Source of the DNA: Formosa sediminum
Lineage (GTDB): Bacteria > Bacteroidota > Bacteroidia > Flavobacteriales > Flavobacteriaceae
Assembly: GCF_007197735.1 (NCBI RefSeq)
Contig: NZ_CP041637.1
Location: forward strand, 1,364,001 to 1,428,000
Length of the DNA stretch: 64,000 bases
Direction of reading: 5' to 3'
Below the pieces are notes generated by a model. That model had not been told where the DNA came from. It was given only the letters and a program-made list of their open reading frames with translations, and did no database searches. Below, piece after piece: positions 62,639 to 64,000 of the stretch. Numbering within the stretch: the first letter of the stretch is position 1; each line of letters opens with the position of its first letter. The position numbers and the translations under genes are program-made.

Positions 62639-62660
62639 AATAACTATTATAATAGTTATT
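62639..62660. repeat. Perfect 22-base palindrome upstream of meaB
   Basis: AATAACTATT-AT-AATAGTTATT is a perfect palindrome 17 bases before the meaB start. It is too AT-rich to be a good terminator and its position suits an operator, though no regulator is identified. Confidence 0.5.
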
Positions 62661-62688
62661 GTGTTTTACAAAGATACTTATAACCATA

Positions 62689-62750
62689 AAATTCTCCATA
62701 AATACGACCTTGTTTTTTGCTGTGAACAAAGTTGTATTTATGAAGAATTT
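62689..62750 (-). other. Long inverted repeat (24-base arms) in the meaB-glycosyltransferase gap
   Basis: The arms at 62689-62712 and 62727-62750 match at 21 of 24 positions. All three mismatches become G-U pairs only in minus-strand RNA, so the hairpin is expected in the transcript running from the glycosyltransferase towards meaB. No strong T-run follows. Confidence 0.6.
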
Positions 62751-62774
62751 GCGTTAGTGATTGTAGTGAAAATC

Positions 62775-62828
62775 CTTTTGCTTTTGTGCAAAAGATTGCA
62801 ACGGAAAGCGCGACCCTTGGGTAACGCC
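62775..62828 (-). repeat. Compact hairpins, possible dispersed intergenic element
   Basis: CTTTTGC/GCAAAAG (62775-62794) is followed by a GC-rich stretch at 62795-62828 containing GCGCGACCCTTGGGTAACGC, which folds on ACCC/GGGT and GCG/CGC. This stretch is much richer in G+C than the spacer around it. I recall similar text in other flavobacterial intergenic regions, but cannot confirm that here, and only one copy is in the window. Confidence 0.4.
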
Positions 62829-62838
62829 AAAATAAAAT

Positions 62839-64000
62839 TTAAGCTTTAGAGGTTAATGATTTAAAAAACACGTAACCGAAACCTAAGAAGAGCATGAGGT
62901 GAAATGGAAATAATCCAAAATCGCCACCTTGGTCTCCTACTATAAATGCACTGTACATTCCGAAAGCGAAATAAAGTGTAAGTAAGCCTTCGAAAATAAC
63001 ATTTACAGAGATGTTTTTCTTGATGTATTTGTTGCCTTTCCAGCTATCTTTAAGACTGCTAATATTAAATTTAGGTGTACGCACAAATTCGCTACGTTTT
63101 CCGATATGGCCTTCTAATACAGCAATAGAATTGTGTAGAGAAAAGCCCATGGCTACCGTAAAAAATGTAAAGAACATACCAATGTATTTTATGAAATTCT
63201 TGATTCCGCCGCCATATATATTCCGATACATAAACCAGTAACAAATAAAGAAAATAACACTACTTACCACAAAGAAACTCATGACGTAGAAGTATGGTTT
63301 TAGGTGTGCATATTCATTTTTAATATAAAGCATAGGAATACTTAATACAGCAACAATAAATACGTTTAAAAACATGGTGCTGTTTAATAAATGAAGTACA
63401 CCGTGAAGTTTTGTTTTACCAGAAATATTATCGGATTTTAAAACTTTCCATAACATTTTTCTGAAGTTTTCTGCACCACCTTTATTCCATCTGAATTGTT
63501 GCGAACGTGCGGCACTAATTACCACAGGAAGCTCTGCTGGTGTTTCTACATCTTCTAAATATTTAAATTTCCAGTTTTTAAGTTGTGCACGATAGCTTAA
63601 ATCTAGGTCTTCGGTAAGTGTGTCTCCTTCCCAGTTTCCTGCATCTATAATACAATCCTTACGCCAAACCCCAGCTGTACCGTTAAAGTTAATAAAGTGA
63701 CCTTTACTATTTCGTCCCACTTGTTCTAATGTAAAATGGGCATCTAGAGCAAAAGCTTGGATGCGAGTTAATAGTGAATACTCTCGATTAATATGTCCCC
63801 AGCGTGTTTGTACTACCCCGATGTTTCTATCTTTAAAATAGGGTAATGTACGTAGTAGCCAGTCTGATTCTGGTAAGAAATCGGCATCGAAAATGGCAAT
63901 AAATTCACCTTTTGCAATTTTTAAACCTTCTTTTAAGGCTCCAGCTTTAAATCCGCTACGGTCTGTTCTAGTAATATGTACGATGTCTAATCCTGTAGCT
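62839..64000 (-). CDS. Membrane GT2 glycosyltransferase, cellulose synthase-like (N-terminus beyond window)
   Basis: The frame is open from the stop at 62839 to the end of the window, giving at least 387 residues; an internal GTG at 63720 is not the true start. Catalytic motifs of processive GT2 enzymes are in order: FDADFLPESDW, DTLTEDLDLSYRAQ (TED) and QQFRWNKGGAENF (QxxRW). About four to five membrane helices follow in the C-terminal half. It resembles glucan or glucosylceramide-type synthases; the product is unknown. The next gene on this strand is meaB, 216 bases away. Confidence 0.88.
   Translation of the reverse strand, partial: ATGLDIVHITRTDRSGFKAGALKEGLKIAKGEFIAIFDADFLPESDWLLRTLPYFKDRNIGVVQTRWGHINREYSLLTRIQAFALDAHFTLEQVGRNSKGHFINFNGTAGVWRKDCIIDAGNWEGDTLTEDLDLSYRAQLKNWKFKYLEDVETPAELPVVISAARSQQFRWNKGGAENFRKMLWKVLKSDNISGKTKLHGVLHLLNSTMFLNVFIVAVLSIPMLYIKNEYAHLKPYFYVMSFFVVSSVIFFICYWFMYRNIYGGGIKNFIKYIGMFFTFFTVAMGFSLHNSIAVLEGHIGKRSEFVRTPKFNISSLKDSWKGNKYIKKNISVNVIFEGLLTLYFAFGMYSAFIVGDQGGDFGLFPFHLMLFLGFGYVFFKSLTSKA

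Noticed and set aside
62532-62849. A 105-codon plus-strand frame across the meaB start and the structured spacer
   Set aside because: It overlaps the conserved meaB N-terminus and then runs through hairpins; the predicted peptide is rich in Cys, Val and Ile with no family features.
1-64000. tRNA, rRNA, CRISPR arrays, transposases, integrases and attachment sites
   Set aside because: I looked for clover-leaf sequences, regularly spaced repeats and transposase or integrase motifs and found none that stand up.

Overview
The window looks like chromosomal DNA of a marine-type member of the Flavobacteriaceae (Bacteroidota). The DNA is AT-rich (by eye about 35% G+C). SusC/SusD-type outer-membrane genes are present, one amylase ends in a type IX secretion (T9SS) sorting domain, several genes have the Bacteroidota promoter element TAnnTTTG close upstream, and Shine-Dalgarno sequences are mostly weak. 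I cannot fix genus or species. No tRNA, rRNA, CRISPR array, insertion sequence or prophage was seen.

Layout. Positions 1-3720 (minus) hold a circularly permuted ATP-grasp gene, cut by the window edge, and a transglutaminase/DUF2126 protein. A DUF2914 membrane protein follows (3941-5056). Positions 5290-5954 are a gene wreck that joins the front of an M14 carboxypeptidase to the tail of a SusD-like protein. Next to it are an AONS-like PLP enzyme and a dipeptide epimerase (5995-8037, minus), which suggests a decayed muropeptide-recycling group.

Positions 8184-31612 form a large alpha-glucan (starch, glycogen, maltodextrin) utilisation locus. The minus arm encodes SusC, SusD, a three-module SusE/F-like binding lipoprotein and a T9SS-secreted GH13 amylase. 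The divergent plus arm encodes a LacI regulator, an MFS sugar transporter, beta-phosphoglucomutase, a GH65 maltose phosphorylase, a SusA-like GH13, an esterase, a GH31 alpha-glucosidase and two GH13 lipoproteins. The implied flow is extracellular cleavage, SusCD import, periplasmic trimming, inner-membrane import of maltose, phosphorolysis, and glucose 6-phosphate.

Positions 31880-45288 are mostly housekeeping genes: msrB-msrA-selO, a hydrolase-OsmC fusion, an aldo/keto reductase, a YtxH and hemerythrin pair, a thioesterase to DUF1697 operon, mevalonate-pathway genes, a UbiA prenyltransferase and an RsuA/RluB-type pseudouridine synthase. Positions 45381-49483 hold a polyamine operon (arginine decarboxylase, agmatinase, deoxyhypusine synthase-like enzyme, two small proteins), preceded by an unlisted 55-codon ORF.

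Positions 51269-60843 encode a complete methylmalonyl-CoA module: epimerase, Na+-pumping methylmalonyl-CoA decarboxylase subunits, a CoA-transferase and both mutase subunits. Together they could convert succinate to propionate with sodium export. The mutase chaperone MeaB is on the other strand (61618-62622), separated by a small HEPN-like orphan. The window ends inside a membrane GT2 glycosyltransferase. The points most worth following are the chimeric pseudogene, the propionate/sodium module, the DHS-like polyamine operon with its upstream small ORF, the terminator-like hairpins inside the alpha-glucan operons, the HEPN-like orphan, and the hairpin-rich spacer at 62639-62830.
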